In this document: piece by piece, positions 16,653 to 25,829 of the stretch | How positions within the stretch are numbered: position 1 is the stretch's first letter | Layout: each line of letters begins with the position of its first letter | NCBI GenBank assembly: GCA_012512505.1 | Contig: JAAZEB010000142.1 | Coordinates: 1 to 44,701 of the forward strand | Reading direction: 5' to 3' | From: Armatimonadota bacterium | GTDB taxonomy: Bacteria; Armatimonadota; JAAZEB01 | Length of the DNA: 44,701 nt | Made by a program: the position numbers and the translations under genes | The notes under the pieces: model-generated | What the model was told of the DNA's origin: nothing | The model's input: the letters and a program-made list of their open reading frames with translations, nothing else | Databases searched by the model: none

Positions 16653-18077
16653 CTAGAGCCGCCATGAACTCCTTTCGGGGTTGGGACGGCTCACCCAGGT
16701 GATGGCGGGTGCTGGCACGTGGCCCACGGCGGCACTAAGTCGGGCGGTGGCCATCGCCAGCCCCATCAAGAACCAGAACATCTCGCTAGTACGGATGGCG
16801 ACGAAGTTGGTGGCAGCCATCCCCTGCACCAACATGCCGATTAGCGCCGCCAGCACTCCCATGACCAGTACCCCGGCAAACGTGCCGCGTAGCTCACGGC
16901 TCGTCCGCGCCAGCAACAAGCCAACCCGCGCCAACAGCCACAGGAAAAGCGCGAAGCCGACCACGCCCACCTCTACCAGCACCAGCAGGTACTGGTTGTC
17001 CACGGAGAACGGGATGCTGCCCACCCCATTCCCCTGGATCGGGTGGCGCACAAACCACCCATTCCAGCGGTAACGCCAGGCGTAGTAGCGTGCGGTGAGC
17101 GAGTTGCCGCCCGGACTGTCCGTACGGGAGTTCTGAATCTTGATAACCGTGTCGCTGATCCGCGCCTGGAACTGCCGGGGCAGTACCGCTGGGCCGAGGA
17201 ACACCAGCACGACACCGACCAGCAGCAGGACCCGGAAGCCACGGGTGCCCAGCACGCCAAGCACCGCGGCCAACATCACGTAGCCCTCGCGCGAGTGCGT
17301 GTACAACACCGAGACCACCAGTGCCAGGGCAGCCGCTCCCAGTAACAGCCGCCAGCGGCCAGAGCGACTGGCCAGCGCCAACGCCACAGCCACCGCAACG
17401 CCCTGGTTCAGGTAGCCGGCGAAGATGTTGTAAGCCTCACCCAGTGGTCCGGTGGCTCGTAACTCCCCATCCCCACCAGTATGCCCCGTGGCGATTCCAT
17501 AGAGGCCGGTGACGGCCGCGGCGAGGACCACCGCCAGTGCCAGCCCGCGGGCATCGCGCGTCGAAGTCACGTTGTTGTAAACGAGGAAGAAGATTAGATA
17601 GTACTCCGCGTACTTCACCAGCCGGAAGAACGCTCCAACTGGCGACGGCACGGTGCCAAGTCCGATGCCCAGCACCGTGACCACCAGACTCCAAAGGAGG
17701 AGGGCGACCATCGGCGCGGTGAACGGCGTGGCAAACCCCGGACGCGGTTCGCCGGTGCGGCGCTGCAAGACCCAGGCAACGAGCAATACCGGGAAGAGGA
17801 GGTCCTCCAGGCGCAAGTCGGTGAGGGGTCCGATGCTCAACTCAGGCGAGAGGCCAGTAAGCAGCGCGAAGAGCCCCAGCCCGATGCGGATGTCATACAG
17901 CGTCAAGCCGACCGCCACCAAGCCAAGTAAAGCGCCCGCAAACAGCCGTCCCGGAGTGCCAAGCAAAACGGCACAAGCGGCCGCCAGGCCGACGATCGGC
18001 AGCAGCAGGATGAGAAGCGCGACCGGCGAGGCCTTAGGCGCGCTGTATGTGGGAGCCGGGGCCGAAGCACTCATCAT
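16653..18077 (-). CDS. O-antigen ligase/polymerase (Wzy-C family) membrane protein
   Basis: 474 residues with about ten to twelve membrane helices. The large outside loop contains Y-T-H-S-R-E-G-Y and, later, R-Y-Y-A-W-R-Y-R-W-N-G-W-F-V-R-H-P-I-Q-G-N-G-V-G-S, with an H-P-I-x-G-x-G signature of the Wzy/WaaL family. Then come D-N-Q-Y-L-L-V-L-V-E-V-G-V-V-G and A-T-N-F-V-A-I-R-T-S-E. These proteins join undecaprenyl-linked repeats into polymer, or attach polymer to an acceptor, at the outer face of the inner membrane. Start choice is uncertain (ATG 18077 or 18074, or GTG 18116); none has a strong ribosome site. An 84-base conserved element lies about 290 bases upstream. Confidence 0.85.
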   Translation of the reverse strand: MMSASAPAPTYSAPKASPVALLILLLPIVGLAAACAVLLGTPGRLFAGALLGLVAVGLTLYDIRIGLGLFALLTGLSPELSIGPLTDLRLEDLLFPVLLVAWVLQRRTGEPRPGFATPFTAPMVALLLWSLVVTVLGIGLGTVPSPVGAFFRLVKYAEYYLIFFLVYNNVTSTRDARGLALAVVLAAAVTGLYGIATGHTGGDGELRATGPLGEAYNIFAGYLNQGVAVAVALALASRSGRWRLLLGAAALALVVSVLYTHSREGYVMLAAVLGVLGTRGFRVLLLVGVVLVFLGPAVLPRQFQARISDTVIKIQNSRTDSPGGNSLTARYYAWRYRWNGWFVRHPIQGNGVGSIPFSVDNQYLLVLVEVGVVGFALFLWLLARVGLLLARTSRELRGTFAGVLVMGVLAALIGMLVQGMAATNFVAIRTSEMFWFLMGLAMATARLSAAVGHVPAPAITWVSRPNPERSSWRL

Positions 18078-18511
18078 CGGGGATCCGCTGTATCCAGGCC
18101 GCACCACTGAGGCCACGCCCTGGACAGCACTCGCGGCGGCTGGCGGTAGACACCACCGGCACGTACAGCGCTGCCCTCCCCTACCCTCCTGTTTGCTGGG
18201 TTCGGGGCATCCTCCACATGCTCGGCACCGGCCACCACCGGGTCATCATCACCCGCGCCATCTTCGCGGCCGGCAGTGCCCGCGCCCGTTCGCTGAGGGA
18301 GAAGGGCGACGGCACACGCTTCCCAGGAACGGACCAGCAGGCCGGACGCCGCGAACACGGCTATCGAACTGGCAGACATGCCCTTCTCAAATTGCAGACG
18401 TGCCAAACGCCTTTCGCGTGAATTTGCGAAGCCAAATCGCGTTTTCCTGTCCAGGCCAAGGACGTGGCAGGATGCCACCAGCGTGTGCAGGCTACCCCAC
18501 GACCAAGCGGC
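18078..18511. other. 434-base gap upstream of the polymerase/ligase
   Basis: No convincing gene. A minus-strand frame over 18074-18478 is open but has no family features. The gap contains the 84-base element at 18369-18452, shared with the wzc upstream region. The rest (18078-18368) would be a roughly 290-base leader of the polymerase/ligase gene if the element is its promoter. Nothing else was recognised. Confidence 0.4.
18369..18452 (-). promoter_or_regulatory. 84-base conserved element, copy 1
   Basis: This stretch aligns over its whole length with 22666-22749, with about two-thirds identity by eye and small compensating indels. On the plus strand, shared blocks include CATGCC, CTC.AATTG..GACGTG, TGTGAATTTGC or CGTGAATTTGC, and a CGT.TT.CTGT tail. 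Any open frames differ between the copies, so protein coding does not explain the conservation. It lies about 290 bases before the polymerase/ligase start, a spacing similar to copy 2 before the wzc-like gene. A shared promoter, operator or leader RNA is inferred. Confidence 0.5.
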
Positions 18512-19942
18512 TCAGCGCAGCAGCCAGTCCGCCGTGCTGCCGAGGATGCGGATCTGATAGAGTGTGCCGATCACGTCGCGCCAGTCGAAGCGACGGCCCT
18601 TCGCCGGAATGTAGAGGACGTCCCCCTGCCGGAAATCGAAGCGAATGGGCTCGCCAGCCTGCCCCTGGGCGGCAACGATCTTCAGCGGGATCGCCTCGCT
18701 CTTCCCATCCGTCTCGCGCACCACGCCCACCTTCGCCAGGTTGGCGTTCGGCAGTGGACCGCCCGCTGCCACCAGCACGTCCATGAGAGTGCCCTGCCGC
18801 TTGTATGTCACTGGCCCGGGCCTGCCCACCGCACCAAAGACGTAGACCTGGGTGCCCTCCGGGATGTAGAGCACGTCCCCGTTCTGGAGGGGCTGATCAT
18901 CTTTCATCTCCGCCCGGTTCAGCATCGCGTCCAGGTCGATTGGGATCTCTTTGCCCCCGCGCTTCAGCACCGCGCAACTCGCATCCGCCTTCGGTGTCGG
19001 CCCGCCGCCGAGGGTTACCGCGGTCAGAATCGTATCGCCGTCGCGGAAGTTGAAGAGGCCGGGCTTCTGGAACTGCCCCAGCAGCGTCACCTCATTGCGC
19101 GCCTCCGGCACGAAGATCAGGTCGCCGTCCTGCAGGGCGATGCTCCCCGACAGATCCCCCTTGTTGAGGATCGCGTCCAGGTCGAGCGGGGCCGAGAGAC
19201 CAGCGCGGGTGATCGTCGCCTTCCGCCCCGCCGCCGTCGGCGCTAGCCCGTTCGCAGCCACCATCGCGTCGCTCACTTTGGCCCCCGAAGGCAGGGGATG
19301 GGTGCCAGGCCGGTTCACCTGGCCCAGGATGGTGACCACGATGCCGTCTCCCATCCCACCGCGTCCCGGCACCACCAGCACATCATCGGGGTTCAGCGCC
19401 AGGTTCTGGCTCATGTCGCCTTCGCCCAGCATCTTCCGCAGATCCAGGGGAGTGCTCTTGCCGTCGCGGTTCAGGATGCTGTTGCGCGCCTCGGCGTTCT
19501 GCGTCACCCCGCCGGCCAGGCTCAGCAGGTCGATCACCCGCATCCCGTCAGTATAGGCGTAAGAACCTGGCTTGCTAACTTCTCCTAGAGCATGGACTCG
19601 CTTCTCCAGTGCCCGGGCAGAAGCTTTCAGAGTGACGGTGACGATCGGCTCCTTGATGTGGGTCTTGAGCTGCTCCGTCAACCGGTTGGCCGCCTCATCG
19701 GCCGTCAGCCCCTTCAGGATGACGGTGCCAATGAGCGGATACTGCACGCTGCCATCAGCGGCGACGACAAACTCCTTGACGTTGTCGGCTTCGTTCCACA
19801 GGCGCACCTCGATGGTGTCACCCGGCTCAATGCGGTGCTGTGGCCCCGGTGCCGCCTCGGTACCGGCAGCCGGCGCCCCAATGCTGCAGCAGACGATACC
19901 TGCCAACACCGCGAGCCACCTTGCTCGCCTCACGGCTCCCAT
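18512..19942 (-). CDS. Wza-like polysaccharide export protein with four SLBB domains
   Basis: 476 residues. A Sec signal peptide (about residues 1-26, ending A-P-A) is followed by a Poly_export domain (Y/H-R-I-E-P-G-D-T-I-E-V-R-L-W at about 36-50). Then come four SLBB-type repeats, each with an x-G-x-V-x-x-P-G core: A-L-G-E-V-S-K-P-G, I-L-G-Q-V-N-R-P-G, L-L-G-Q-F-Q-K-P-G and V-F-G-A-V-G-R-P-G, each ending in A-G-G or similar. Such proteins build the periplasmic and outer-membrane conduit for capsule or exopolysaccharide. No lipobox is clear, so it may be periplasmic or use its final helix. The ATG at 19942 has GGGAGG upstream. It lies 31 bases after the wzc-like stop and is probably co-transcribed. 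Confidence 0.9.
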   Translation of the reverse strand: MGAVRRARWLAVLAGIVCCSIGAPAAGTEAAPGPQHRIEPGDTIEVRLWNEADNVKEFVVAADGSVQYPLIGTVILKGLTADEAANRLTEQLKTHIKEPIVTVTLKASARALEKRVHALGEVSKPGSYAYTDGMRVIDLLSLAGGVTQNAEARNSILNRDGKSTPLDLRKMLGEGDMSQNLALNPDDVLVVPGRGGMGDGIVVTILGQVNRPGTHPLPSGAKVSDAMVAANGLAPTAAGRKATITRAGLSAPLDLDAILNKGDLSGSIALQDGDLIFVPEARNEVTLLGQFQKPGLFNFRDGDTILTAVTLGGGPTPKADASCAVLKRGGKEIPIDLDAMLNRAEMKDDQPLQNGDVLYIPEGTQVYVFGAVGRPGPVTYKRQGTLMDVLVAAGGPLPNANLAKVGVVRETDGKSEAIPLKIVAAQGQAGEPIRFDFRQGDVLYIPAKGRRFDWRDVIGTLYQIRILGSTADWLLR

Positions 19943-19973
19943 CGCCAGGACCTCCCGGAGTAGAACACACCGA

Positions 19974-22331
19974 TCACGACGCGTCCCGCTCCTCATCACC
20001 CGATGCCACCTGCGCGGCGGCCGTAGTGGTCTCCACCGCGGCCGGAACCGCCTTGGCGCCGTTGCCAGTCGCCTTGCGGTCGCTGTCGTAGTAGTGACCG
20101 TAGTCGGCGTAGTGGTAGTGCCGGTAGTAGTAGTCACCGCGCATCGGCTTCACCTTGTTCAGCACGGCCCCCGCCACGCGTCCGCGTGCCCGCTCGATCA
20201 GCTCACGCAGCTCCGTCAGTGCTTCAGAACTGGCCTTGCCTTGCTCGACCACAACCACCACCCCATCCATCTGGGGAGCGAGCACCTCGGCGTCGGTGAA
20301 CATTAGCGCGGGGGGCGTATCGAAAACGACCAGATCAACCCGGGCGGTCAGTTGTGAAACGAGCGCTTCCATCGCCGGTGACGAGAGCAACTCCGCGGGG
20401 TGGAGGGCCACCGCGCCGCTCGGTAGCAAAAGCAGGTTCGGAACACTCGTGGCACGGATGGCGCTGTCTAGCTGCGCCTCGCCCACCAGCAACTCTGTCA
20501 CTCCCGGCGATGCTTCCATGCCAAAGACCCGGTGCAGCGACGGCCGCCGCAGATCGGTATCCACTAGCAGCACTCGCCAGCCGAGTTGCGCGAAGACGAC
20601 CGCCAGGTTGGCACTGACGAGGCTCTTTCCCTCGTTCGCTCGCGTGCTGGTAATGGCCAGTGATCGGAGCGCCTCGCCGTGATAGGCGGACATCAAGTGG
20701 GAACGTACGCGGCGGAACCCCTCGGCGATCGCGCCTTTGGGAGCAGCCGCAGCCACCACGGCGCTTACCTCGCGCCGGCTGCCCTCGGGGATGAACCCCA
20801 GGGCCACCATCCCAGTGCGCTGGAGCAGCTCCTTCGGGTCGGAGACGCTGGTATCGGTACAGGCCATCAGAAAGACTACCGAAACCCCGAGCATCAACCC
20901 AATCATCGCCGCCATGGCCAGCGTTCGCTTCGGCGCCGGCCGGATCGGATAGGTGGGTCGCTGTGCCCAGTCAAGCCGGCGGGCGCAGCCCACCTCGCTC
21001 GCCTTCTGGATCTTCAGCTCCTGCAAGCGCTCCAGCAGCCCGACGTAGGTCTTCTCGGCGATCTCCCGCGCGTGCTGCAGGCGTGCCAGCCCCACAAAGG
21101 CGTCCGGGGAGTTCGGCGGCTTCTGCGCCAGCTTCTTGGCCGCCAACTGCGCCAGCATACTGGCCCGCACTCGCAGTGACTCGACGGCCGTCTGCTGGTC
21201 GCGGATTCGCGCCTGCAGCGCCTCGTACATCGGGTTCGGCTCGGTGCTCTCCACCAACTCCTGGGGCTTATCATACGCCGCTAACTGCGCTCGCAGTTCG
21301 GCCAGCTTTGCCTTCTGGTGCCGCACCAGGGGATGGGCGTCCTGGTACTGCGCCTGCAGCTTCGCCAACTCCACTTCTGCGTCGGTCACCGCCTGGCGCA
21401 TGCCGATCGCGAGCGGATCGTTCACCGGCTTGCGCACCACGCGCACCGGCGATTCCTTCTGCAGGCGGCGCTGTAGGCTCGCCAGTTCAGCGGCGGCCGC
21501 TTGCAGATCGGTCTGCGCGCGCTCTGCCTCCGTGCTGTAGTCTAGAATGGCACTCGGCCCGACCAGGGAGTCGAGGTTTGGATCCCGGATGTTATGGGAT
21601 GTCTTGAACTTGCGGGTGTCCGCCTCGATCCGCTCCATGTCGTGCTTGAGTGCCTCCATCTGCCGCAGGAGGAACTCCTCGCCTTTGGCCGCCTCCTCGC
21701 TGGCTGCCTCGCGCGACCGTTCCAGGTAGGCATCCACCACCGCGTCAGCGATCCGCTTGGCGCGGTCGGCGCTTTCATTTTCGATGCTGACTCGCAGAAT
21801 GTCCGGATTTTCCACGGTCACCGAGAGACTGCTGAGGATCTCGGGGGTGGTTACCTCACGCTCGTCTTCCGCCGGCGCAGCATCGCTCGCGCCTGCTGAG
21901 GACTGCCCTGTGCCCGCACTGCCTGCCGGGGGTGCGGTCCCCACGGCGCTCTCCTTGGACCGCCGCAGGATCTCACACGCCTTGGCTGCCGTGATCGAGG
22001 AGGAGATATTTTTCGCCTCGGTGCTCATCGCCCGCTGCATTTGCGGTTTGCCCGAGGACGAGAGAACCAGCACCTGTGCGGGCTGCAGTACCTGGACATA
22101 AGCCGTTGCCCGATAGACACGCGGTTGGGTGGAGACATAGACGGCGGCCGCCGAGACGGCCACAACGACGAAGAGCACCACCACCCAGCCACGCTTGCGC
22201 AGCATCCGAAGGTAGAAGCGTGGGTCGGCCGTAACCGGCGGGGGTGCTGCGGGCCCGACCGGCGGCAAGGGCAGGTAACCTGTGACCCGGCCGTGGCCAT
22301 TCCCGGAGCGTGGAACGTCACCGAGATCCAT
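19974..22331 (-). CDS. Wzc-like polysaccharide co-polymerase / BY-kinase
   Basis: 785 residues in one chain: N-terminal Wzz domain with a first membrane helix at about residues 48-68, long periplasmic coiled-coil (about 180-440), second helix near 475-495, and cytoplasmic kinase. The kinase has Walker A S-T-R-A-N-E-G-K-S near 562, Walker A' L-L-V-D-T-D-L-R-R-P near 590 and Walker B V-V-F-D-T-P-P. The tail has a tyrosine cluster D-Y-Y-Y-R-H-Y-H-Y-A-D-Y-G-H-Y-Y, the autophosphorylation site whose state controls chain length and export. The single-chain layout is the proteobacterial (diderm) type. The ATG at 22331 is preferred over 22394 because homology starts soon after. Its upstream gap contains copy 2 of the 84-base element. 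Confidence 0.92.
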   Translation of the reverse strand: MDLGDVPRSGNGHGRVTGYLPLPPVGPAAPPPVTADPRFYLRMLRKRGWVVVLFVVVAVSAAAVYVSTQPRVYRATAYVQVLQPAQVLVLSSSGKPQMQRAMSTEAKNISSSITAAKACEILRRSKESAVGTAPPAGSAGTGQSSAGASDAAPAEDEREVTTPEILSSLSVTVENPDILRVSIENESADRAKRIADAVVDAYLERSREAASEEAAKGEEFLLRQMEALKHDMERIEADTRKFKTSHNIRDPNLDSLVGPSAILDYSTEAERAQTDLQAAAAELASLQRRLQKESPVRVVRKPVNDPLAIGMRQAVTDAEVELAKLQAQYQDAHPLVRHQKAKLAELRAQLAAYDKPQELVESTEPNPMYEALQARIRDQQTAVESLRVRASMLAQLAAKKLAQKPPNSPDAFVGLARLQHAREIAEKTYVGLLERLQELKIQKASEVGCARRLDWAQRPTYPIRPAPKRTLAMAAMIGLMLGVSVVFLMACTDTSVSDPKELLQRTGMVALGFIPEGSRREVSAVVAAAAPKGAIAEGFRRVRSHLMSAYHGEALRSLAITSTRANEGKSLVSANLAVVFAQLGWRVLLVDTDLRRPSLHRVFGMEASPGVTELLVGEAQLDSAIRATSVPNLLLLPSGAVALHPAELLSSPAMEALVSQLTARVDLVVFDTPPALMFTDAEVLAPQMDGVVVVVEQGKASSEALTELRELIERARGRVAGAVLNKVKPMRGDYYYRHYHYADYGHYYDSDRKATGNGAKAVPAAVETTTAAAQVASGDEERDAS

Positions 22332-23032
22332 GGGTATCCGTCTCTTCCGAGGCAGCGGGTGATACCGGTGGCAGGGGCAACCCGGCGACACCAAAAACCA
22401 TCAGGAGGTGGACCCGGCGCGGGTAACCTTGCGGTGCTAACGACCGCGCTACGGCCCGGATGGGCGGCGCAGCGCCGCCATCCCCCGCGCGCCAGTGCGC
22501 TTCCGGGCACTCTCCACCTCAGGTGGCTCCGGTAACAACCGGGTCGTATGATTAGCGCTGTTCTCGTCGGCCGGGACCAGACCGGGCGACGTCCGCGGCA
22601 GATCGGTCTTTCCGACCCACTGCAGGACCGCCCGAGAACCCGGACGCCGTCGGGGCAGCTATCCTCTGCCGCGCATGCCTTCCTCGAATTGGGGACGTGG
22701 CGGCAGTGTTTTTGTGAATTTGCCGGAGCAATTCCCGTATTTCTGTACCGCCCCGGTTGAACTCACCAGCTTGTTCGGCAGCAACAGCAGCCTGCTTTAG
22801 GGTTCTTCCAGAAAGGTGCAGCGCAAGGCGGAGTGCCTGAGCGATCCGGGGCCTTTCTCCTGCGCTGCAGGCCAGTCGCACGGCCTTGCAGCCGTACCGC
22901 CACCCAATCATCACACACCGCACCCACGGCGGGTGAAGGAAGAGGCCGGCGCAGCGCCGAAGCCTCTCCCCTGACCATCACGGGCTTGGGGCCTGAGGGC
23001 TCGTCTGGCTCGTACGTCTGGAGGTACCAGTG
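22332..23032. other. 701-base divergent intergenic region
   Basis: Lies between the wzc-like gene (minus) and the YjbH-like gene (plus), so it must hold both promoters. Visible content: the 84-base element at 22666-22749, an imperfect GC-rich hairpin at 22459-22482 (one bulge), a hairpin made of arms near 22818 and 22857, and a two-part hairpin near 22945-22969. Open frames on either strand show no family features. The long minus-strand leader is suited to RNA-level control, but no known riboswitch was recognised. Confidence 0.4.
22666..22749 (-). promoter_or_regulatory. 84-base conserved element, copy 2
   Basis: This is the partner of the element at 18369-18452. It lies about 335 bases before the start of the wzc-like gene on the minus strand and about 285 bases before the YjbH-like gene on the plus strand. 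The minus-strand orientation is favoured because the other copy has only a minus-strand gene downstream. The most conserved core is AAATTCAC on the minus strand, flanked by CACGTC 14-15 bases later and CAATT.GAG after that. Confidence 0.5.
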
Positions 23033-23764
23033 ATGAGGGGTTTCTGCCAGCCTGCCCGGATCCTGGCGATGTGCACGCTGCTGCTGATGGCGGCACTGGG
23101 TCACGCTGGCGCCGCGCCCAACCTGTTTGGCGAAGAGGGGCTCATCCTGTCCCCCACGGCGGACGCAATGCCCAAGGGCGCCTACGCCTTCGGCATCAAC
23201 ACCGTCGATGAGACCTACCGCCGTTACAACACCGAGAACAACGGCACGGTCACCCACTACTACCACCACGCCCTCCTACCGTTCCTGGATATCACCCTCG
23301 CCCTGACCAACTTTGACAACCAGTTGCTCGGCCGCCACTTCGGGCCAGCGCGGCCGCTCGACTCGAGTAGCGGCGGCTGGAACATCGACAAGATGGCCAG
23401 CGCCCGGGCGCTACTCCTGCAGCAGGGGAAGGCCTGGTGCTCCCTGGCTGTCGGCTGGCGAGACTTCACCGGCACCTCTTACTTTACTGCCAAGTACGCC
23501 GTCCTCAGCCGTTCGCTTCCCCTGCGCCCGGGCACGGGGGTCGGGCTGACGTTGCATGCCGGCTATGGCACGGGCACGCTCAAGGGAGCGTTCGGGGGCG
23601 TCGAGTATCGCCCGGCTGAGTCGCTCGCCCTCCTGCTGGAGTCAGAGCGGGGGCGCATCCACCTGGGTGCTCGCTATCGCCTAACCCGACAGCTCGACCT
23701 GCAGCCGGCCTTCCTCGGGCTGCGTGGGCTGGGGGGTGGGGTCGCCTACCACAACACGTGGTAG
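23033..23764 (+). CDS. YjbH-like exopolysaccharide outer-membrane protein
   Basis: 243 residues. Signal peptide at about 1-27 (hydrophobic core L-L-L-M-A-A-L-G, ending A-G-A-A). The mature part starts with N-L-F-G-E-E-G-L-I-L-S-P-T-A-D-A-M-P-K-G, then F-L-D-I-T-L-A-L-T-N and V-G-W-R-D-F-T-G-T-S-Y-F-T-A-K-Y-A-V, followed by alternating beta strands such as G-T-L-K-G-A-F-G-G-V-E-Y. This pattern matches short YjbH-family proteins, outer-membrane barrels linked to exopolysaccharide export. It supports a diderm cell. The ATG at 23033 has GGAGG eight bases upstream. It is divergent from wzc and upstream of the capD-like gene, separated by about 150 bases. Confidence 0.75.
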   Translation: MRGFCQPARILAMCTLLLMAALGHAGAAPNLFGEEGLILSPTADAMPKGAYAFGINTVDETYRRYNTENNGTVTHYYHHALLPFLDITLALTNFDNQLLGRHFGPARPLDSSSGGWNIDKMASARALLLQQGKAWCSLAVGWRDFTGTSYFTAKYAVLSRSLPLRPGTGVGLTLHAGYGTGTLKGAFGGVEYRPAESLALLLESERGRIHLGARYRLTRQLDLQPAFLGLRGLGGGVAYHNTW

Positions 23765-23915
23765 CGCCGCGGCGTGACGAAACAGAAAGGGCAGCGGGCC
23801 GCCAGCCAGCATGGCGCCGAGCCAGCACCGCCGCTGAGACGTTTGGGCCAGCCTTCCGCTTCCGCACCCATCGCCGGGTCGGATGCGGTACACCTCCAGG
23901 ACGAGGAGAGGCTCC

Positions 23916-25829
23916 GTGACGACGCGTCTGTTCCTGAGGGTCCGCTACACGGTTCCTGTAGACGCACTCTGCATCTTGCTGGCGTTCGTCTTGAGTGTCG
24001 CCATTCGGTTTGAGCCGGCGGCGCTCTGGCCCGTGCTGCTCGCCCACCAGGGTCTCCTCTGGCTTTCGCTCGCGATCCGCCTGCCAACCTACGCCCTGTT
24101 TGGTCTCTACCACCGGCTTTGGGCCTACGCGAGCACGCGCGAACTGGTCTCTATTGTCGTGGCGAGCGCCGTGAGCTCGCTCACCCTGCTGCTGGCGCTA
24201 GGCTTACTGCTGCCGTGGCTGGGGGGTTACCCGGGCGAGTCACGAACGCTGCTGGCCCTCGATGGGATCCTGAACCTGGCGCTGCTGAGTAGCACCCGCC
24301 TGGCGCTGCGCCTGGCCCAGGAGCAGGCCGCCCGGCGTCACCGCAAACTGCCACCGATGTTCGTCTCCACCGGCGAAATGCGCCGGGTCCTCGTCGTTGG
24401 AGCCGGAGACGCGGGCGCGCGCATCATCCGGGAGATGCAACTGAACCCGGAAAGCGGCTTGCTGCCGGTTGCCGTCGTCGATGACGCCCGCGCCAAACAG
24501 CACATGCGCGTTCATGGCACGCCGGTAGTCGGCACCTGTGACGACCTGGCGACCGTCGTCGAGCGCTTCCGCATCCAGGAGGTGATCATCGCCATCCCCT
24601 CCGCGCCCGGCACCACCATCCAGGCGCTGCGGCGTGCCTGCGTCCAGGCTCGGGTTCCCTTCCGGGTGATCCCCAGCATCCATGAGATGCTGGACGGCCG
24701 CTCTCCCCTCCAACACCTGCGCGCGGTGAGTATCGAAGACCTCCTCCGGCGCGACCCGGTAGTCACCGACCTGGCGGGCGTGCGGGCGTACCTCGCCGGG
24801 AAGTGCATCCTCGTCACCGGCGCTGGCGGCTCCATCGGCAGCGAGCTTTGCCGCCAGATCGCCGGCCACTGCCCCTCTCGCCTGCTGCTCCTGGGCCACG
24901 GCGAGCACAGCATCTTCAACATCGAGCGCGAGCTACGCCGGCGTTTCCCGGAAATACCGGTGCAACCGATCATCGCCGATGTGCGCGACGAAGAGCGCGT
25001 GGAGGGTATCGTGGCCCGCTACCAGCCGGGCACCATCTTCCATGCCGCCGCCCACAAACACGTGCCGCTGATGGAGGCGAACGTCACCGAGGCGTTCACC
25101 AACAACGTCCTGGGCACCCAATGCGTCCTGCGCGCCGCCGAACGGCACGGGGTGGAGCGCTTCGTGCTGATCTCCTCCGACAAGGCGGTGAACCCGACGA
25201 GCGTCATGGGAGCCACGAAACGCGTGGCCGAGCTGCTGGTCTACGATGCGGCCCTTCGCACCGGCCGGCCGTTCGTCGCCGTACGTTTCGGGAATGTGCT
25301 GGGCAGCCGTGGCAGCGTCGTGCCGATCTTCCAGGAGCAGATTGCCGCGGGAGGGCCGGTGACGGTCACCCATCCCGACATGCGCCGCTACTTCATGACG
25401 ATCCCGGAGGCGGTCCAACTGGTGCTGCAGGCCGCGGCGCTGGGTCACGGCGGTGAGGTCTTCATGCTGGACATGGGCGAGCCGGTGCGGATTCTCGACC
25501 TGGCCACTTACCTCATCGAGCTGTCGGGGCTCTCGCCGAAGGAGGACATCGCAATCCAGTTCACCGGCCTGCGGCCCGGCGAGAAGCTCTACGAGGAGTT
25601 AGCGCTCGACAGCGAGCACTATCGCCCGACGGCCCACCAGAAGATCCTGGTCTGCCACAGCAATGCCAGGCCAGTAGCCACGGGGGATTACCTGGAGCGT
25701 GGGGTAGCCGCGGCGGCGCGCTTCGCCCGTGCCCTCGACAACGAGGCGGTGCTCGGCCAACTCCTCGACCTGGTGCCCGAGTTCCAAAGCGGGCAGCGCG
25801 CGCCCGCGCCACCCCCCGCGTCCTCTTAG
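23916..25829 (+). CDS. CapD/WbpM-type membrane nucleotide-sugar 4,6-dehydratase
   Basis: 637 residues. Four membrane helices (about 10-130) are followed by a CoA-binding-like Rossmann domain (V-L-V-V-G-A-G-D-A-G-A near 163) and an extended SDR domain with T-G-A-G-G-S-I-G-S-E near 302. The catalytic stretch S-S-D-K-A-V-N-P-T-S-V-M-G-A-T-K has Met instead of Tyr in the S-M-K triad, normal for the long WbpM/FlaA1 class. These enzymes turn UDP-GlcNAc into the 4-keto-6-deoxy sugar that leads to QuiNAc, FucNAc or diamino sugars, often the first sugar of the repeat. The GTG at 23916 with GAGGAG just upstream is preferred over ATG 23883. Its stop overlaps the convergent epimerase by four bases. Confidence 0.9.
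   Translation: MTTRLFLRVRYTVPVDALCILLAFVLSVAIRFEPAALWPVLLAHQGLLWLSLAIRLPTYALFGLYHRLWAYASTRELVSIVVASAVSSLTLLLALGLLLPWLGGYPGESRTLLALDGILNLALLSSTRLALRLAQEQAARRHRKLPPMFVSTGEMRRVLVVGAGDAGARIIREMQLNPESGLLPVAVVDDARAKQHMRVHGTPVVGTCDDLATVVERFRIQEVIIAIPSAPGTTIQALRRACVQARVPFRVIPSIHEMLDGRSPLQHLRAVSIEDLLRRDPVVTDLAGVRAYLAGKCILVTGAGGSIGSELCRQIAGHCPSRLLLLGHGEHSIFNIERELRRRFPEIPVQPIIADVRDEERVEGIVARYQPGTIFHAAAHKHVPLMEANVTEAFTNNVLGTQCVLRAAERHGVERFVLISSDKAVNPTSVMGATKRVAELLVYDAALRTGRPFVAVRFGNVLGSRGSVVPIFQEQIAAGGPVTVTHPDMRRYFMTIPEAVQLVLQAAALGHGGEVFMLDMGEPVRILDLATYLIELSGLSPKEDIAIQFTGLRPGEKLYEELALDSEHYRPTAHQKILVCHSNARPVATGDYLERGVAAAARFARALDNEAVLGQLLDLVPEFQSGQRAPAPPPASS

Noticed and set aside
18369-18452. Sigma-54 promoter in the conserved 84-base element (TTTGGCACG followed by TGCA on the minus strand)
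   Set aside because: The GG-to-GC distance is seven bases instead of ten, and the other copy does not keep the motif.
22750-23030. Cyclic di-GMP or other known riboswitch in the YjbH leader
   Set aside because: Some short stretches look GEMM-like, but the conserved core and paired helices of the c-di-GMP-I class could not be laid out. Other classes were not recognised either.
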